From assembly GCF_015472005.1 (NCBI RefSeq), contig NZ_BMAQ01000001.1:124001-188000 (forward strand): a stretch of 64,000 nt of DNA. The letters run 5' to 3'. Below, in pieces: positions 53,299-62,610 of this stretch (position 1 is its first letter; each line of letters begins with the position of its first letter). The notes under the pieces were generated by a model that had not been told where the DNA came from, searched no databases, and saw only the letters and a list, made by a program, of their open reading frames with translations. The translations under genes were made by a program, and so were the position numbers. This DNA comes from Insulibacter thermoxylanivorax (GTDB lineage Bacteria > Bacillota > Bacilli > Paenibacillales > DA-C8).

Positions 53299-53838
53299 AT
53301 GAGGCGGCCGTTTCCCCTGTTGGCCTTGGGGTTTGCCTGCATGATCGCGCTGCTGCTGTCGGTGATTGCGAGCGGTTTTCCAAGGGTTCCGGGCGGTGAT
53401 GAGGATACACAGGAAGTGGTTTCTGTTGTTTACGGCAATATATTAAACGATGAGAATCTGGTCCATTATATGGCGCGTCTGCCGCTTACTTTGGACATAC
53501 TCCGGCTCGACTGGCGGGAACCGATCCTGTATGTGGATCTCTATATGACGGATCAGGGGCTGCCGCGCGAAGAGGTCTTCCATGATCTTCTCGAGGTAGG
53601 CCGGTTCGGTTTAGCCAATATGAAAAATGTCAGCCGCGTAATGATGCGGGTGTATGATGAGCGCGGAAAGCATGCTTCTCTGTTGTTGGCCGTCACCGCG
53701 GACCGCACGCAGGCGCTTAGACGATTGTCGTATGCAGAGGAGGAAGACGCAGCGCTGGAATCAGCTGAGCAGCTCGTTCGCGAGGTCTTCAAAGTGCAGA
53801 GCACGCGGCGATGGCAGGAATGGTACGGAGCGGAATGA
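53299..53838 (+). CDS. Membrane-anchored protein of unknown function
   Basis: 179 residues: a membrane helix (LLALGFACMIALLLSVIAS, residues 6-24), then a soluble, probably extracytoplasmic domain with LDILRLDWREPILYVDLYM and MMRVYDERGKHASLLLAV. No family recognised. ATG 53299 has AAGGTGATAGG upstream; the frame open to 53215 runs through the mtrB terminator. It stands between mtrB and hepS. Confidence 0.72.
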   Translation: MRRPFPLLALGFACMIALLLSVIASGFPRVPGGDEDTQEVVSVVYGNILNDENLVHYMARLPLTLDILRLDWREPILYVDLYMTDQGLPREEVFHDLLEVGRFGLANMKNVSRVMMRVYDERGKHASLLLAVTADRTQALRRLSYAEEEDAALESAEQLVREVFKVQSTRRWQEWYGAE

Positions 53839-53930
53839 CCGAAGTCCGAAGGAATGCGCGACATTATGAAGGTTTGATGAAAATTTGTCGATATCGATGC
53901 GTCGAAAGCCGTGCTTGCGTGTGTATGATG

Positions 53931-53939
53931 TGTTATAAT
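53931..53939 (+). promoter_or_regulatory. Extended -10 promoter before hepS
   Basis: TGTTATAAT has a perfect TATAAT and the TGn extension; no clear -35. Confidence 0.55.
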
Positions 53940-53998
53940 GACATAAATAATTGACGGTACGAAGATTGGCTACATAATAATTGGAGGAATTTGCAAGA

Positions 53999-54853
53999 AT
54001 GAATGTTAACCGGGTGAAGAAACAGGCCGCTCAATACTTAAGCTTTGACATGATCCAACAACATACGGAACTTCCGTCATTCCCTGACTTTCAGGTGCAG
54101 TTATTATTGGCGTTCCTCCAACCTGACTTGCAGCGGGGTCGGCGCGATGAACTGTATTCGCTGGTACTCTCGCTTGTGCAGATCGGCCTGGATGCACATG
54201 ACGAGGTCAGCGTGCGCAACGATGAAACTGAGATCGCAGAGATGCGATCCAAACAGATCAAGATCCTGGCCGGCGATTATTTGAGCGGGCGGTATTACGA
54301 GTTGTTAGCTGCTGCAGGTGAGATCGATGCGGTTCGCAGGATCGCTGAAGCGATCAGCGATGTCAATCAGATGAAGATCAGCTTATATCTGCGCAAGCAA
54401 CAGCGTGATCTGTCTGGCGAGCAGTATCTTCAGCAGCTGCTGGCCATTCGAACGCGCTTGTTTTTGGCCTTCGAAGGCGATGTCCCGGAGGGGCAGCGGA
54501 AGATATGGCGTGATCTGTTGGCAGCAGGAACTAAGGCATTGATCCTAAAACAAGAGTGGCAGCACTTAACGGAGCTGAGCGGCGATTACGAAGGCTGGGC
54601 GGTATGGGAGCTGCTTAGCCTGGCGACCGAAGAGGACCGATCGAAAGTCCTGGCTGTTCTGGACGAGCCCGAAGCCCTTCGCGCCTGGTTCGAAACCCAT
54701 CGGATCGTTGAGCGCTTGGAGGCAGAATGTGAACGGACAGAAGAGGAACTGCAGCAGTTGACGATGAATATGCGCTCAGAGCCGCTTTATGAAGAAGCGA
54801 TCCTGCCCGTGATCGACGATCTGCGTCGGATCACATCGAGGCTGTATAATTGA
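53999..54853 (+). CDS. hepS: Heptaprenyl diphosphate synthase component I
   Basis: A 284-residue helical protein that is the non-catalytic subunit partnering HepT for the C35 side chain of menaquinone-7. DEVSVRNDETEIAEMRSKQIKILAGDYLSGRYYELL (residues about 65-100) is the typical HepS region. TTGGAGG lies 11 bases before ATG 53999. The hepS-menG-hepT order is as in B. subtilis. Confidence 0.9.
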   Translation: MNVNRVKKQAAQYLSFDMIQQHTELPSFPDFQVQLLLAFLQPDLQRGRRDELYSLVLSLVQIGLDAHDEVSVRNDETEIAEMRSKQIKILAGDYLSGRYYELLAAAGEIDAVRRIAEAISDVNQMKISLYLRKQQRDLSGEQYLQQLLAIRTRLFLAFEGDVPEGQRKIWRDLLAAGTKALILKQEWQHLTELSGDYEGWAVWELLSLATEEDRSKVLAVLDEPEALRAWFETHRIVERLEAECERTEEELQQLTMNMRSEPLYEEAILPVIDDLRRITSRLYN

Positions 54854-55040
54854 GAGCAACGAACGCGGAACGTTCTGCTTGATGATTTGATGTTAACCGT
54901 ACTGATGATGACAGCATGAATTGATGATGTAGACAGTACGAGATGCTGATGACTGCACAACTTGATAGTATTGAAAGCACGACTTGATGGACAAGATGAT
55001 GGAACTGAGACGTTACATGACAGGGAGCTGGGGTGAGCTG
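54854..55040. other. Repeat-like gap between hepS and menG
   Basis: The DNA is a loose succession of TTGATGAT- and GCACGACTTGATGG-like words without exact period. An open frame joined to menG extends to 54984, but the family start argues that it is untranslated. Confidence 0.4.
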
Positions 55041-55745
55041 ATGGAAGCCAAAGCGAAGGAACAACATGTTCATGAAGTGTTTGAACGCATCGCACCGAAA
55101 TATGATTTCATGAACGATTTGTTGAGCTTCCGGCGCCATAAGGCATGGCGCGCATTTGCGATGAAGAAGATGAACGTTCAGCCTGGGCAGACTGCCTTGG
55201 ATCTGTGCTGCGGCACCTGTGATTGGACGATCGCCATTGCTGAACGGAACGGCGACGCATCTGTGACTGGTCTTGACTTCAGCGAACAGATGTTGAAAGT
55301 GGGCCGGCACAAAATCGAACGAAAAGGACTGCAGCATAAGATCGAACTGATTCAAGGCAATGCGATGGAACTGCCCTTTGCAGATGATACCTATGATTTT
55401 GTGACGATCGGCTTCGGTCTGCGCAACCTGCCGGATTACCACAAAGCCCTTCAGGAGATGTACAGAGTTGTCAAGCCCGGCGGGCGAGTTATATGCTTAG
55501 AGCTGTCCAAGCCGATCTGGCAGCCCTTCAAAGGGATGTATTATATTTATTTGAAAGGGATCCTCCCCCTCTTGGGTAAATTGTTCGCTAAGAGCTACCG
55601 ACAATATAAGTGGCTGCCTGAATCCCTCGCCATGTTCCCCGACCATCTTGAATTGAAAGCGATCTTCCTAGAGGTCGGGTTTACACATGTTGAAGCATAC
55701 CCGTTGACCGGCGGAATTGCCGCTCTGCACATCGGAGTTAAGTAA
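55041..55745 (+). CDS. menG: Demethylmenaquinone methyltransferase
   Basis: A 234-residue SAM methyltransferase of the UbiE/MenG family that makes menaquinone. LDLCCGTCDWTIA (motif I), GLDFSEQMLKVG, and RNLPDYHKALQEMYRVVKPGG are seen. ATG 55041 gives the usual start (EQHVHEVFERIAPKYDFMN); GGGGTGAG lies close upstream. The frame is open to 54984 through repeat-like DNA. Confidence 0.94.
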   Translation: MEAKAKEQHVHEVFERIAPKYDFMNDLLSFRRHKAWRAFAMKKMNVQPGQTALDLCCGTCDWTIAIAERNGDASVTGLDFSEQMLKVGRHKIERKGLQHKIELIQGNAMELPFADDTYDFVTIGFGLRNLPDYHKALQEMYRVVKPGGRVICLELSKPIWQPFKGMYYIYLKGILPLLGKLFAKSYRQYKWLPESLAMFPDHLELKAIFLEVGFTHVEAYPLTGGIAALHIGVK

Positions 55746-56023
55746 CCGTATTGTCTTCTCAATGTATATGCGAACAGCAACGCTGCGCCCCGACGAATGT
55801 GTACACGATCAGGTCAGCGATCAGCAGGTGATCGGCAATCGTGCCGTAATATGATGACAGCAATGGAAAACAGGACCAGAAATAAAAAGAGATGAGAATA
55901 CGGGAAAGAAAACTAAGAGCAGAGATGATAGTACGGGTATAAGGAACAGAAATGAGAAAAATGCCTGAGAATAACGGAATTCATTGTGTAAGAGTACTTT
56001 TTCCGAATTGATACGTAGGTGAC
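55746..56023. other. Gap between menG and hepT
   Basis: There is no gene. A GATCAG word recurs every 11-12 bp around 55811-55840, followed by purine-rich sequence. Confidence 0.45.
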
Positions 56024-57001
56024 ATGATGAGGTTACTGGATATTTATAAGAAATTGCGGTCGGAAATTGCAGACATTGAGGCAGTGATGGAAGAAGCGGT
56101 TCGTTCCGAGCATACCTTGTTGACAGAAGCGTCTTTGCACCTTCTAAAGGCCGGGGGCAAACGAATTCGCCCCATCTTCGTCCTCTTGTCCGGCTCTTTT
56201 GGCAGCGGAGAGCGCGATCATCTGATTCAAATCGCTGCTTCCCTGGAACTCATACATATGGCTTCATTAGTGCATGATGATGTGATCGACGACGCAGCGA
56301 CGCGGCGCGGTCAGCCTACCGTCAAGGCCAAATGGGACAACCGCGTGGCCATGTATACAGGGGATTACATATTTGCGAAAGCGCTCAACTTGGCCGCTGA
56401 GGTACCTAACCCGCGCATCCACCAGATCTTAAGCCGTGCCCTTGTTCAGATGAGCATCGGTGAGATCGAGCAGATCCGCCTGTTCTTCGAACCGAGCCAG
56501 ACGATCCGTGATTACCTGCTTCGCATCAGGCGCAAGACTGCGCTGCTCATCGCTGTGAGCTGTCAGCTCGGCGCGATGGCCGCAGGGGCCGATCAACGCG
56601 CGAGCAATACCCTGTATCGATACGGGTACAATGTCGGCATGGCGTTTCAGATCACCGATGATCTGCTGGATATCAACGGAACCGAGAAGCAGTTGGGCAA
56701 ACCGCCCGGCAGCGACGTGCGCCAGGGCAATATCACTTTGCCGGTTATCCTGGCGCTGCAGGAGGACTCCCTGCGCCATGAATTGTTACAAGAGCTGAAG
56801 AAAATTCAGCACAGCGAAGGCAGACAGGACACATCGCGTTTTATCGATATGATCCGCGCTTCCAAGGGATTGCAGAAGGCGGAGTCCATGGCCAAGCAGT
56901 ATATCGATAAGGCGCTGCAGGCGATCCGCTCACTCCAGAAGACCCAGGCCAGCCAAGACCTGATGGCGATCGCATCTTTTATAGTGAATCGCAATTTCTA
57001 A
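56024..57001 (+). CDS. hepT: Heptaprenyl diphosphate synthase component II
   Basis: A 325-residue trans-prenyltransferase: GGKRIRP (about residue 44), the first Asp-rich motif in LVHDDVIDDA (about 85) and the second in ITDDLLDING (about 210). It elongates farnesyl diphosphate to heptaprenyl diphosphate with HepS. ATG 56024 or 56027 behind TAGGTGAC. Confidence 0.94.
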   Translation: MMRLLDIYKKLRSEIADIEAVMEEAVRSEHTLLTEASLHLLKAGGKRIRPIFVLLSGSFGSGERDHLIQIAASLELIHMASLVHDDVIDDAATRRGQPTVKAKWDNRVAMYTGDYIFAKALNLAAEVPNPRIHQILSRALVQMSIGEIEQIRLFFEPSQTIRDYLLRIRRKTALLIAVSCQLGAMAAGADQRASNTLYRYGYNVGMAFQITDDLLDINGTEKQLGKPPGSDVRQGNITLPVILALQEDSLRHELLQELKKIQHSEGRQDTSRFIDMIRASKGLQKAESMAKQYIDKALQAIRSLQKTQASQDLMAIASFIVNRNF

Positions 57002-57007
57002 GCGGAA

Positions 57008-57120
57008 TCGACCATCAAGCGGAGAAATTCGATTATCAGAGAGATCAGCTCGATCGTAAGAAGAGCAGTTCGTTCGTCAAGCAGAACAAGTCTGATGATC
57101 AAAGCGGAAACTCGCTTGAT
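57008..57120. repeat. 21-bp degenerate tandem array after hepT
   Basis: Five units begin at 57008, 57029, 57050, 57070 and 57091, each like TCGATCATCAAGCGGAGAA, plus a partial sixth. One unit is 20 bp, which breaks any reading frame. Confidence 0.7.
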
Positions 57121-57205
57121 GTTCTATACGCATGGATGAATAAGTATGCAAGATCGCATGCGAATACGCGTATACGGGTCCGTGATTCTGATGGGAGGGT
57201 ATCAT

Positions 57206-57649
57206 GTGGAACGCACGTTTATCATGATCAAACCCGATGGTGTACAGCGAAGATTGATCGGGGAGATCATCTCTCGTTTTGAGAGAAAGGGCCTCAAGCT
57301 GATCGCAGCCAAGCTGCTGAAGGTAAGTGAAGAACAAGCCCGTGCCCACTATGCGGAGCATGCCGGCAAGCCGTTCTATCCATCATTAATTGAATTCATC
57401 ACCTCCGGCCCAGTTCTCGCCATGGTATGGCAAGGGGTCGATGCGATTCAGCACGGGCGGGCGCTGATCGGCAAGACCAATCCGCTCGAAGCAGCTGCGG
57501 GAACGATCCGCGGCGATTACGGCATACATACGAATCGCAATCTGATCCACGGCGCGGACTCGAAGGAAAGTGCGGAGCGCGAGATTGCGATCTATTTTGC
57601 ACCGGGTGAGTTGGTGGATTACGAGTTGGCACAGCATCATTGGATCTAA
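57206..57649 (+). CDS. ndk: Nucleoside diphosphate kinase
   Basis: 147 residues. [14 protein letters not shown] at the start, the catalytic His in [16 protein letters not shown] (about residue 115), and an end in [13 protein letters not shown]. It equalises NTP pools through a phospho-His intermediate. GTG 57206 is chosen because GGGAGGG lies 6 bases upstream; the frame open to 57146 lacks a ribosome site. Confidence 0.96.
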   Translation: MERTFIMIKPDGVQRRLIGEIISRFERKGLKLIAAKLLKVSEEQARAHYAEHAGKPFYPSLIEFITSGPVLAMVWQGVDAIQHGRALIGKTNPLEAAAGTIRGDYGIHTNRNLIHGADSKESAEREIAIYFAPGELVDYELAQHHWI

Positions 57650-57707
57650 CTGCTCATGATCGCATTCATAATAGCATTCATGGATCCAGCATGGGAGAGA
57701 AGTCGAT

Positions 57708-58484
57708 ATGGATCAAGATTTCGTTGTTTTTATTGAGAAGGTTAAGTCTCTTGCTGCGGTCGACTTGTCCATGTACAAAGAAGCGCAGATGAAACGGCGA
57801 TTGACAGCATTTCGCAACAAGAAAGGCTACTCAACCTTTATCGGATTGTATCGTGCGATGACCAAGGATCAGAAGTTGTTGGAAGAGTTTATCGATCGCA
57901 TGACGATCAATGTTTCGGAATTCTGGCGCAATTGCAAGCGCTGGGAATCGCTGCGAGATCAGTTCCTTAAGGAGATGATCGCGCGCAGCCCGCACCTCAA
58001 ATGCTGGAGCGCAGCATGCTCCACCGGCGAAGAGCCCTATACATTAGCGATGATCCTGCATGACCTGGGAGCGCTTCGTACTTCCAGCATCTTAGCTACG
58101 GACCTGGATGAGAAGGTGTTGGATGCGGCGAAGCGCGGCGTGTATCATGAACGATCTGTGCGCGAAGTGCCCGAGTATTATCTACAGCGTTATCTCAAGC
58201 GTCTGGAGACCAACGAATGGGAGATTGCAGATGAGCTGCGCCGCGCGGTCAAGTTTAAGAAGCATAACTTGCTGGCAGACCGCTTCGAGAGCGGGTATGA
58301 TTTGATCATCTGCCGCAATGTGACGATCTATTTTACCGATGAGGCGAAGGCGATGTTATACCACCGTTTTGCTGAAGCGCTTAAGCCGGGGGGCATCCTC
58401 TTCGTCGGCAGTACGGAACAGATTTTCTCACCTGGACAGTATGGATTTGAGACGGCGGACACTTTTTTCTACAGGCGTGTATAG
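57708..58484 (+). CDS. cheR: Chemotaxis protein methyltransferase CheR
   Basis: 258 residues: a helical N-terminal domain (1-75) with YKEAQMKRRL, then a SAM domain (CWSAACSTGEEPYTLAMIL, NLLADRFESGYDLIICRNV). It methylates glutamates of chemoreceptors. Alone here, without other che genes, as in B. subtilis between ndk and aroF. Confidence 0.95.
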   Translation: MDQDFVVFIEKVKSLAAVDLSMYKEAQMKRRLTAFRNKKGYSTFIGLYRAMTKDQKLLEEFIDRMTINVSEFWRNCKRWESLRDQFLKEMIARSPHLKCWSAACSTGEEPYTLAMILHDLGALRTSSILATDLDEKVLDAAKRGVYHERSVREVPEYYLQRYLKRLETNEWEIADELRRAVKFKKHNLLADRFESGYDLIICRNVTIYFTDEAKAMLYHRFAEALKPGGILFVGSTEQIFSPGQYGFETADTFFYRRV

Positions 58485-58562
58485 AACTTACCAGCACCTC
58501 CCATACTAATAGTACCTAATGGTTGGTTGTACCGTATGGTTATATTATGGAGGTTGCCTAAG

Positions 58563-58724
58563 ATGGACAAATGGAAAGTGATTCAAGCCTATCGAAGGGG
58601 AATCATCAATCTTAAAGAATGTGCACAGATCCTTGGGATCGATTCGATGCGGGTGATGGGCATCATGAAGGAAAATACGAAGGATGCCGTTCATGTTGTT
58701 CGCGGCAAGCAGCCCGTCGGCTGA
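58563..58724 (+). CDS. Small helix-turn-helix-like protein
   Basis: 53 residues (MDKWKVIQAYRRGIINLKEC...), with a stretch NLKECAQILGIDSMRVMGIM that could form a helix-turn-helix. GGAGG lies 9 bases before the ATG, and 0.8 kb without genes follows. Function unknown. Confidence 0.65.
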   Translation: MDKWKVIQAYRRGIINLKECAQILGIDSMRVMGIMKENTKDAVHVVRGKQPVG

Positions 58725-58778
58725 TATTTGGGTCGCTGCAGGCAGTCGATTGCTTGTAAGTGAACTGTCGGGAATTGA

Positions 58779-58946
58779 AATGTCTGCGAGACTGTCGGTG
58801 AACAGCAATGTCTGCGAGACTGTCGGTGAACAGCAATGTCTGCGAGACTGTCGGTGAACAGCAATGTCTGCAGGACTGACGGCGTTCGCAATGCCCGTAA
58901 GACCGTCAGCGAACTGAAATGTCTGCGGAACTTCCAGCGAATTGAG
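58779..58946. repeat. 28-bp tandem repeat, three exact and three diverged copies
   Basis: Exact copies start at 58779, 58807 and 58835 (AATGTCTGCGAG then ACTGTCGGTGAACAGC). Diverged units start at 58863 (27 bp), 58890 (28) and 58918 (29). Units are contiguous, with no spacers, so this is not a CRISPR array. Confidence 0.93.
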
Positions 58947-59043
58947 CTTTTCGAGGAACTACCAGCGGCAGGTCGCGGATACAAGCAAGAGTATGCGGGT
59001 TGATGCCCAGTCAGCGCATAGCAGTCAGTCAACAGTACACATA

Positions 59044-59079
59044 GAGCTGTCCGAGATGAAATCGGATAGCTCTTATTTT
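59044..59079 (+). terminator. Rho-independent terminator inside the cheR-aroC gap
   Basis: GAGCTGTCCGA and TCGGATAGCTC (11 bp, one wobble), then TTATTTTG. It would end transcripts from the small HTH gene after the 28-bp array. Confidence 0.8.
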
Positions 59080-59283
59080 GTTTGGACTGTATGCAGGTTG
59101 TGCACAGGTAGAAGGTACGTTTGGAGCATGACTGGTGTGTGTATAGGTAAAAAGCGGCGTTTAACATATGCAGGAGCGGAACTGGTGCGTGAGTCGACAG
59201 AAACTGTTGACTTAGCGTGCGCCGAAACAGTCTCCAGTCTCCACACGTGTGACGACAAAAACTGTTGACCAACGTAGGCAGAG

Positions 59284-59306
59284 GCAGCTCTCAGGGCAAG
59301 AGCTGC
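59284..59306. other. Hairpin in the cheR-aroC gap
   Basis: GCAGCTCT and AGAGCTGC, 7-base loop, no T-run. The stretch 59080-59283 contains no gene that I can support; GACAAAAACTGTTGAC-like words occur at 59203 and 59254. Confidence 0.5.
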
Positions 59307-59349
59307 ACAATAGTAGAACCCAAACCTGAGACGATAAAATCTATCGATT

Positions 59350-59426
59350 CAACCTGTATTCAACCTGTATCCAATCTGTATGCAATCTATGTCCAATCTG
59401 TATCCAACCTGTATCCAACCTGTGTC
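59350..59426. repeat. 11-bp tandem array before aroC
   Basis: Seven units without a gap: CAACCTGTATT, CAACCTGTATC, CAATCTGTATG, CAATCTATGTC, CAATCTGTATC, CAACCTGTATC, CAACCTGTGTC. It ends 55 bp before the aroC promoter. Confidence 0.92.
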
Positions 59427-59480
59427 CAGCCAGCGCTCATTCTGCACAGTCTGCGCGATCGCGGGATGTCCAAGTATTTC

Positions 59481-59510
59481 TTTACCTTCGGGTGCTTGTT
59501 ATACTATAAT
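59481..59510 (+). promoter_or_regulatory. Sigma-A promoter of aroC
   Basis: TATAAT (59505-59510) with TTTACC 18 bases upstream. The leader holds a hairpin (AAGCGCT and AGCGCTT around 59538-59572) before GAAGGAGG. Confidence 0.55.
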
Positions 59511-59590
59511 GAGCATATGAAACTATGTAGTGCATAAAAGCGCTAAAGCGAGAAAATGCAGCGCTTCTATGTTTAGAAGGAGGAAGCAAC

Positions 59591-60754
59591 GTGAGATATT
59601 TGACTGCAGGAGAGACCCATGGTCCGCAATTAACAGCGATTATCGAAGGATTGCCAAGCAATATGAAGATTGATTTCGATGAATTAAACTATCAGCTGCA
59701 TCGTCGCCAACTTGGCTATGGCCGGGGCAGACGCATGCAGATTGAGAAGGATACAGCGAAGATCGTCGGCGGTGTGAGGCACGGCCGGACGACGGGGGCT
59801 CCCGTAGCGATCGTGGTAGAGAATAAGGATTGGGAGAACTGGAGCCATGTGATGAATGTGGAGCCGGTGGAAGGGTCAGAGGAAGAACTGCGCCGCGTCC
59901 ATCGTCCCCGTCCAGGCCATGCGGATCTGAACGGCGGGCTGAAGTATCAGCTGAAGGATCTGCGCAATGTGCTGGAGCGTTCCAGCGCCCGCGAGACGGC
60001 TGTAAGGGTGGCAGTCGGTGCGATCGCCCGGCAATTTCTGGCGGAGTTCGGCATCAAGATCGCCGGCCAGGTGCTGCGGATCGGCGAAATAGAAGCGAAA
60101 CGCCATGATTTGCCGATCGATGAGATCATCCGCATCACTGAAGAATCCCCTGTGCGCGTGGTCGATAAGGAAGCCGAAGCGAAGATGATCGAGTACATCG
60201 ATAAAGTCAAAGCAGAGGGCGATTCGATCGGCGGCGTTGTTGAGGTGATCGTCGAAGGCGTGCCCGTCGGTCTGGGCAGTCACGTGCAATATGACCGCAA
60301 GCTGGATGCCCGAATCGCGATGGCGGTCGTCTCTATCAACGCATTCAAGGGTGTTGAATTTGGCATCGGCTTCGAGGCAGGCAAGCTGCCTGGTTCGCAG
60401 GTGCATGATGAGATCCTCTATTCGGAAGAAAAAGGGTTCCACCGTAAGACAAACCGCCTTGGCGGCTTCGAGGGCGGTATGACGAACGGTGAACCGATCA
60501 TTGTTCGCGGCGTGATGAAGCCGATTCCGACGCTGTTAAAACCCTTAGCAAGCGTTGATATCGACACGAAGGAGCCGTTCAAAGCACAGGTGGAACGCAC
60601 GGACAGCTGCGCCGTACCCGCTGCAAGCGTGGTGATGGAACATGTCGTCGCTTGGGAAGTGGCCAAGGCGTTCATGGAGAAATTCGGCGGAGATTCGATG
60701 GAAGAGATTCGCGCGAATTACAACAACTATCGCAAGCTGTTGGAGATGTATTGA
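59591..60754 (+). CDS. aroC: Chorismate synthase
   Basis: 387 residues; converts EPSP to chorismate with reduced FMN. Signatures GETHGPQL (residue 7), [20 protein letters not shown] and [17 protein letters not shown]-type [16 protein letters not shown] are present. GTG start behind GAAGGAGG. First of aroC-aroB-aroH; named aroF in B. subtilis. Confidence 0.97.
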   Translation: MRYLTAGETHGPQLTAIIEGLPSNMKIDFDELNYQLHRRQLGYGRGRRMQIEKDTAKIVGGVRHGRTTGAPVAIVVENKDWENWSHVMNVEPVEGSEEELRRVHRPRPGHADLNGGLKYQLKDLRNVLERSSARETAVRVAVGAIARQFLAEFGIKIAGQVLRIGEIEAKRHDLPIDEIIRITEESPVRVVDKEAEAKMIEYIDKVKAEGDSIGGVVEVIVEGVPVGLGSHVQYDRKLDARIAMAVVSINAFKGVEFGIGFEAGKLPGSQVHDEILYSEEKGFHRKTNRLGGFEGGMTNGEPIIVRGVMKPIPTLLKPLASVDIDTKEPFKAQVERTDSCAVPAASVVMEHVVAWEVAKAFMEKFGGDSMEEIRANYNNYRKLLEMY

Positions 60755-60755
60755 G

Positions 60756-61850
60756 ATGAAGCGTCTGAATGTTGATCTGGGGGATCGCTCCTACCCGATT
60801 CTGATCGGCGAGGGCATCCTCTCCCGGATGCCTGAATTCCTTGCGGAACGCGGGATCAAGACGGTGAACAAGCTGCTCATCGTCACCGATGACACGGTCG
60901 CAGGATACCACCTTGCACCGCTTCAGGAGATCCTGACACAGGCCGGTTACTCCGCTGCCGTTCATACCGTGCCGGCCGGTGAACAATCCAAGACGCTGGA
61001 GCAGTTTGAAGAAGTGATCACGAGTGCGCTGAAGGCAGGGCTCGACCGCCATTCCGTGATCATCGCCCTCGGCGGCGGCGTGGTCGGCGATCTGGCCGGG
61101 TTTGCCGCGGCCAGCTTTATGCGGGGGATTCGTTTCGTCCAAGTACCGACGACGATCCTTGCCCATGACAGCAGCGTGGGCGGCAAGGTGGCAGTTAATC
61201 ATCGCTTTGCCAAGAATATCATCGGCGCGTTCCACCAGCCGGAGCTCGTGCTCTTCGATACAGCGCTGCTGAAGACGCTGCCGCAGCGGGAGATCCGCGC
61301 CGGGCTGGCGGAAGTGATCAAGGAAGGGCTGATCTGGGACGCTGATTTTGTCGCCTGGTGTGAGGAGCATGCTGATGCTCTGCTGGCGTTGTCCCCCGAG
61401 GAAACGGCGTATGCGCTGTATAACGGCTGTCATGTCAAAGCCCAGGTCGTCTCACAGGATGAACGGGAGCAAAGCCTGCGTGCGATCCTCAATCTCGGAC
61501 ATACGATCGGCCATGCCCTTGAAGCTGTAGCGCAATATCAACAACTGCTGCATGGCGAAGCGATCTCGATCGGCATGGTTGGTTCTGCGAAGCTTGCGGT
61601 ACGTCTGGGGTACGATCCTGAGATCTATACGACGACGAAGCGCATCCTGCAGAAGTTCGGTCTGCCCGTTCGGATTCCGCATGATTATAGTACGGAGCAG
61701 ATTCTGCAAGCGATGATGCACGATAAGAAGTTTAGGGACGGCAAGATGGTATTCGTCGTGCCTGTCGCGATCGGCAAGACAGAGATCCGCGATGATATCG
61801 AAGCTTCTTGGATCAAGGAGATCATCGATGAATTAAAACAGGAGGCGTAA
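60756..61850 (+). CDS. aroB: 3-dehydroquinate synthase
   Basis: 364 residues. It makes the first ring of the shikimate pathway. GGGVVGDLAGFAAASFMRGI is the NAD/zinc signature; AEVIKEG and LNLGHTIGHALE hold metal ligands. ATG 60756 begins 1 base after the aroC stop and gives the usual start; a frame open to 60642 lies inside aroC. Confidence 0.96.
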   Translation: MKRLNVDLGDRSYPILIGEGILSRMPEFLAERGIKTVNKLLIVTDDTVAGYHLAPLQEILTQAGYSAAVHTVPAGEQSKTLEQFEEVITSALKAGLDRHSVIIALGGGVVGDLAGFAAASFMRGIRFVQVPTTILAHDSSVGGKVAVNHRFAKNIIGAFHQPELVLFDTALLKTLPQREIRAGLAEVIKEGLIWDADFVAWCEEHADALLALSPEETAYALYNGCHVKAQVVSQDEREQSLRAILNLGHTIGHALEAVAQYQQLLHGEAISIGMVGSAKLAVRLGYDPEIYTTTKRILQKFGLPVRIPHDYSTEQILQAMMHDKKFRDGKMVFVVPVAIGKTEIRDDIEASWIKEIIDELKQEA

Positions 61851-61856
61851 GTGATT

Positions 61857-62231
61857 ATGGCAGTACGAGGTATACGCGGGGCGATCACCGTGCCGCGTAA
61901 CGGCGAAGAGGAGATCTTGCAGGGGACGAGCGAACTCTTGCACGAGATCATCGCAGCGAATCAGATTCAACCGGAAGAAGTGTGCAGCTTTTTGATTACG
62001 GTGACTCATGATTTGGACGCAGCTTTCCCTGCACGCGCCGTGCGTCAAGTTCCCGGGTGGGAGATGGTGCCGTTGATGTGTTCCCAGGAGATTCCTGTGC
62101 CCGGCAGCTTGCCTTTGTGCATCCGTTTCTTGCTGCAGGTCAACACCGATAAGACCCAAAGCGAGATGGTCCACGTCTATCTGAATGATGCGAAGAAACT
62201 CCGTCCCGATCTAACGGGAGCCGATGTTTGA
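61857..62231 (+). CDS. aroH: Chorismate mutase (AroH class)
   Basis: 124 residues, the monofunctional trimeric class of B. subtilis. RGIRGAITV at the start, FPARAVRQVPGWEMVP and the end with KLRPDLTG fit the family, including active-site Arg7- and Arg90-type residues. Start ATG 61857 or GTG 61851; GGAGG at 61841 is 11 or 5 bases away respectively. It feeds phenylalanine and tyrosine synthesis. Confidence 0.94.
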   Translation: MAVRGIRGAITVPRNGEEEILQGTSELLHEIIAANQIQPEEVCSFLITVTHDLDAAFPARAVRQVPGWEMVPLMCSQEIPVPGSLPLCIRFLLQVNTDKTQSEMVHVYLNDAKKLRPDLTGADV

Positions 62232-62279
62232 CATTGGAGACGGTGGAAGCAGGAGACGCGTTTGAGCAGGCAAGATGGA

Positions 62280-62458
62280 TTTTGTCCTAAAAATAGGATA
62301 TAAGAGGAGCGAAATAGGCTCTATTGGTTCATTTTGTCAGAAAATTAGTATAAAACGAGGGCGGCGCGAGGCGAAACGATTGATTTTATCCTAAAAGTAG
62401 GACTAAAAACGAAAAACAAGCGTGAGCGAAAAGGTTTTGTCCTAAAATTAGGATAAAA
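62280..62458. repeat. Array 2 of 52-bp units with a 24-bp palindrome
   Basis: Palindromes start at 62280, 62332, 62384 and 62435 (spacing 52, 52, 51). The clearest copy reads TTTTGTCCTAAAA then TTAGGATAAAA. The 27-28 bp between copies share only a GAGCGAAA-like word. The array lies between aroH and the trp leader and has the same motif and period as 18821-19001. Confidence 0.85.
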
Positions 62459-62610
62459 CAGCGCGTCCATTGCAATTCTGCAAGTCGAAGAGCAGGGATG
62501 TGATCTAGTCAAGCTTATGCGCAGTTTGAGATAAGTTGTTGTTTAGAAAACTTGATCATATTCAGTATTGTCAGCGGCTGATTATTCGTGTATAGTTTGT
62601 AGTAACAGTT

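Noticed and set aside
58779-58946. CRISPR array
   Set aside because: The 28-bp units are contiguous without spacers and no cas gene is present.
58691-59272. Open frames on both strands between cheR and aroC
   Set aside because: They run through tandem repeats and a terminator, without ribosome sites or recognisable domains.
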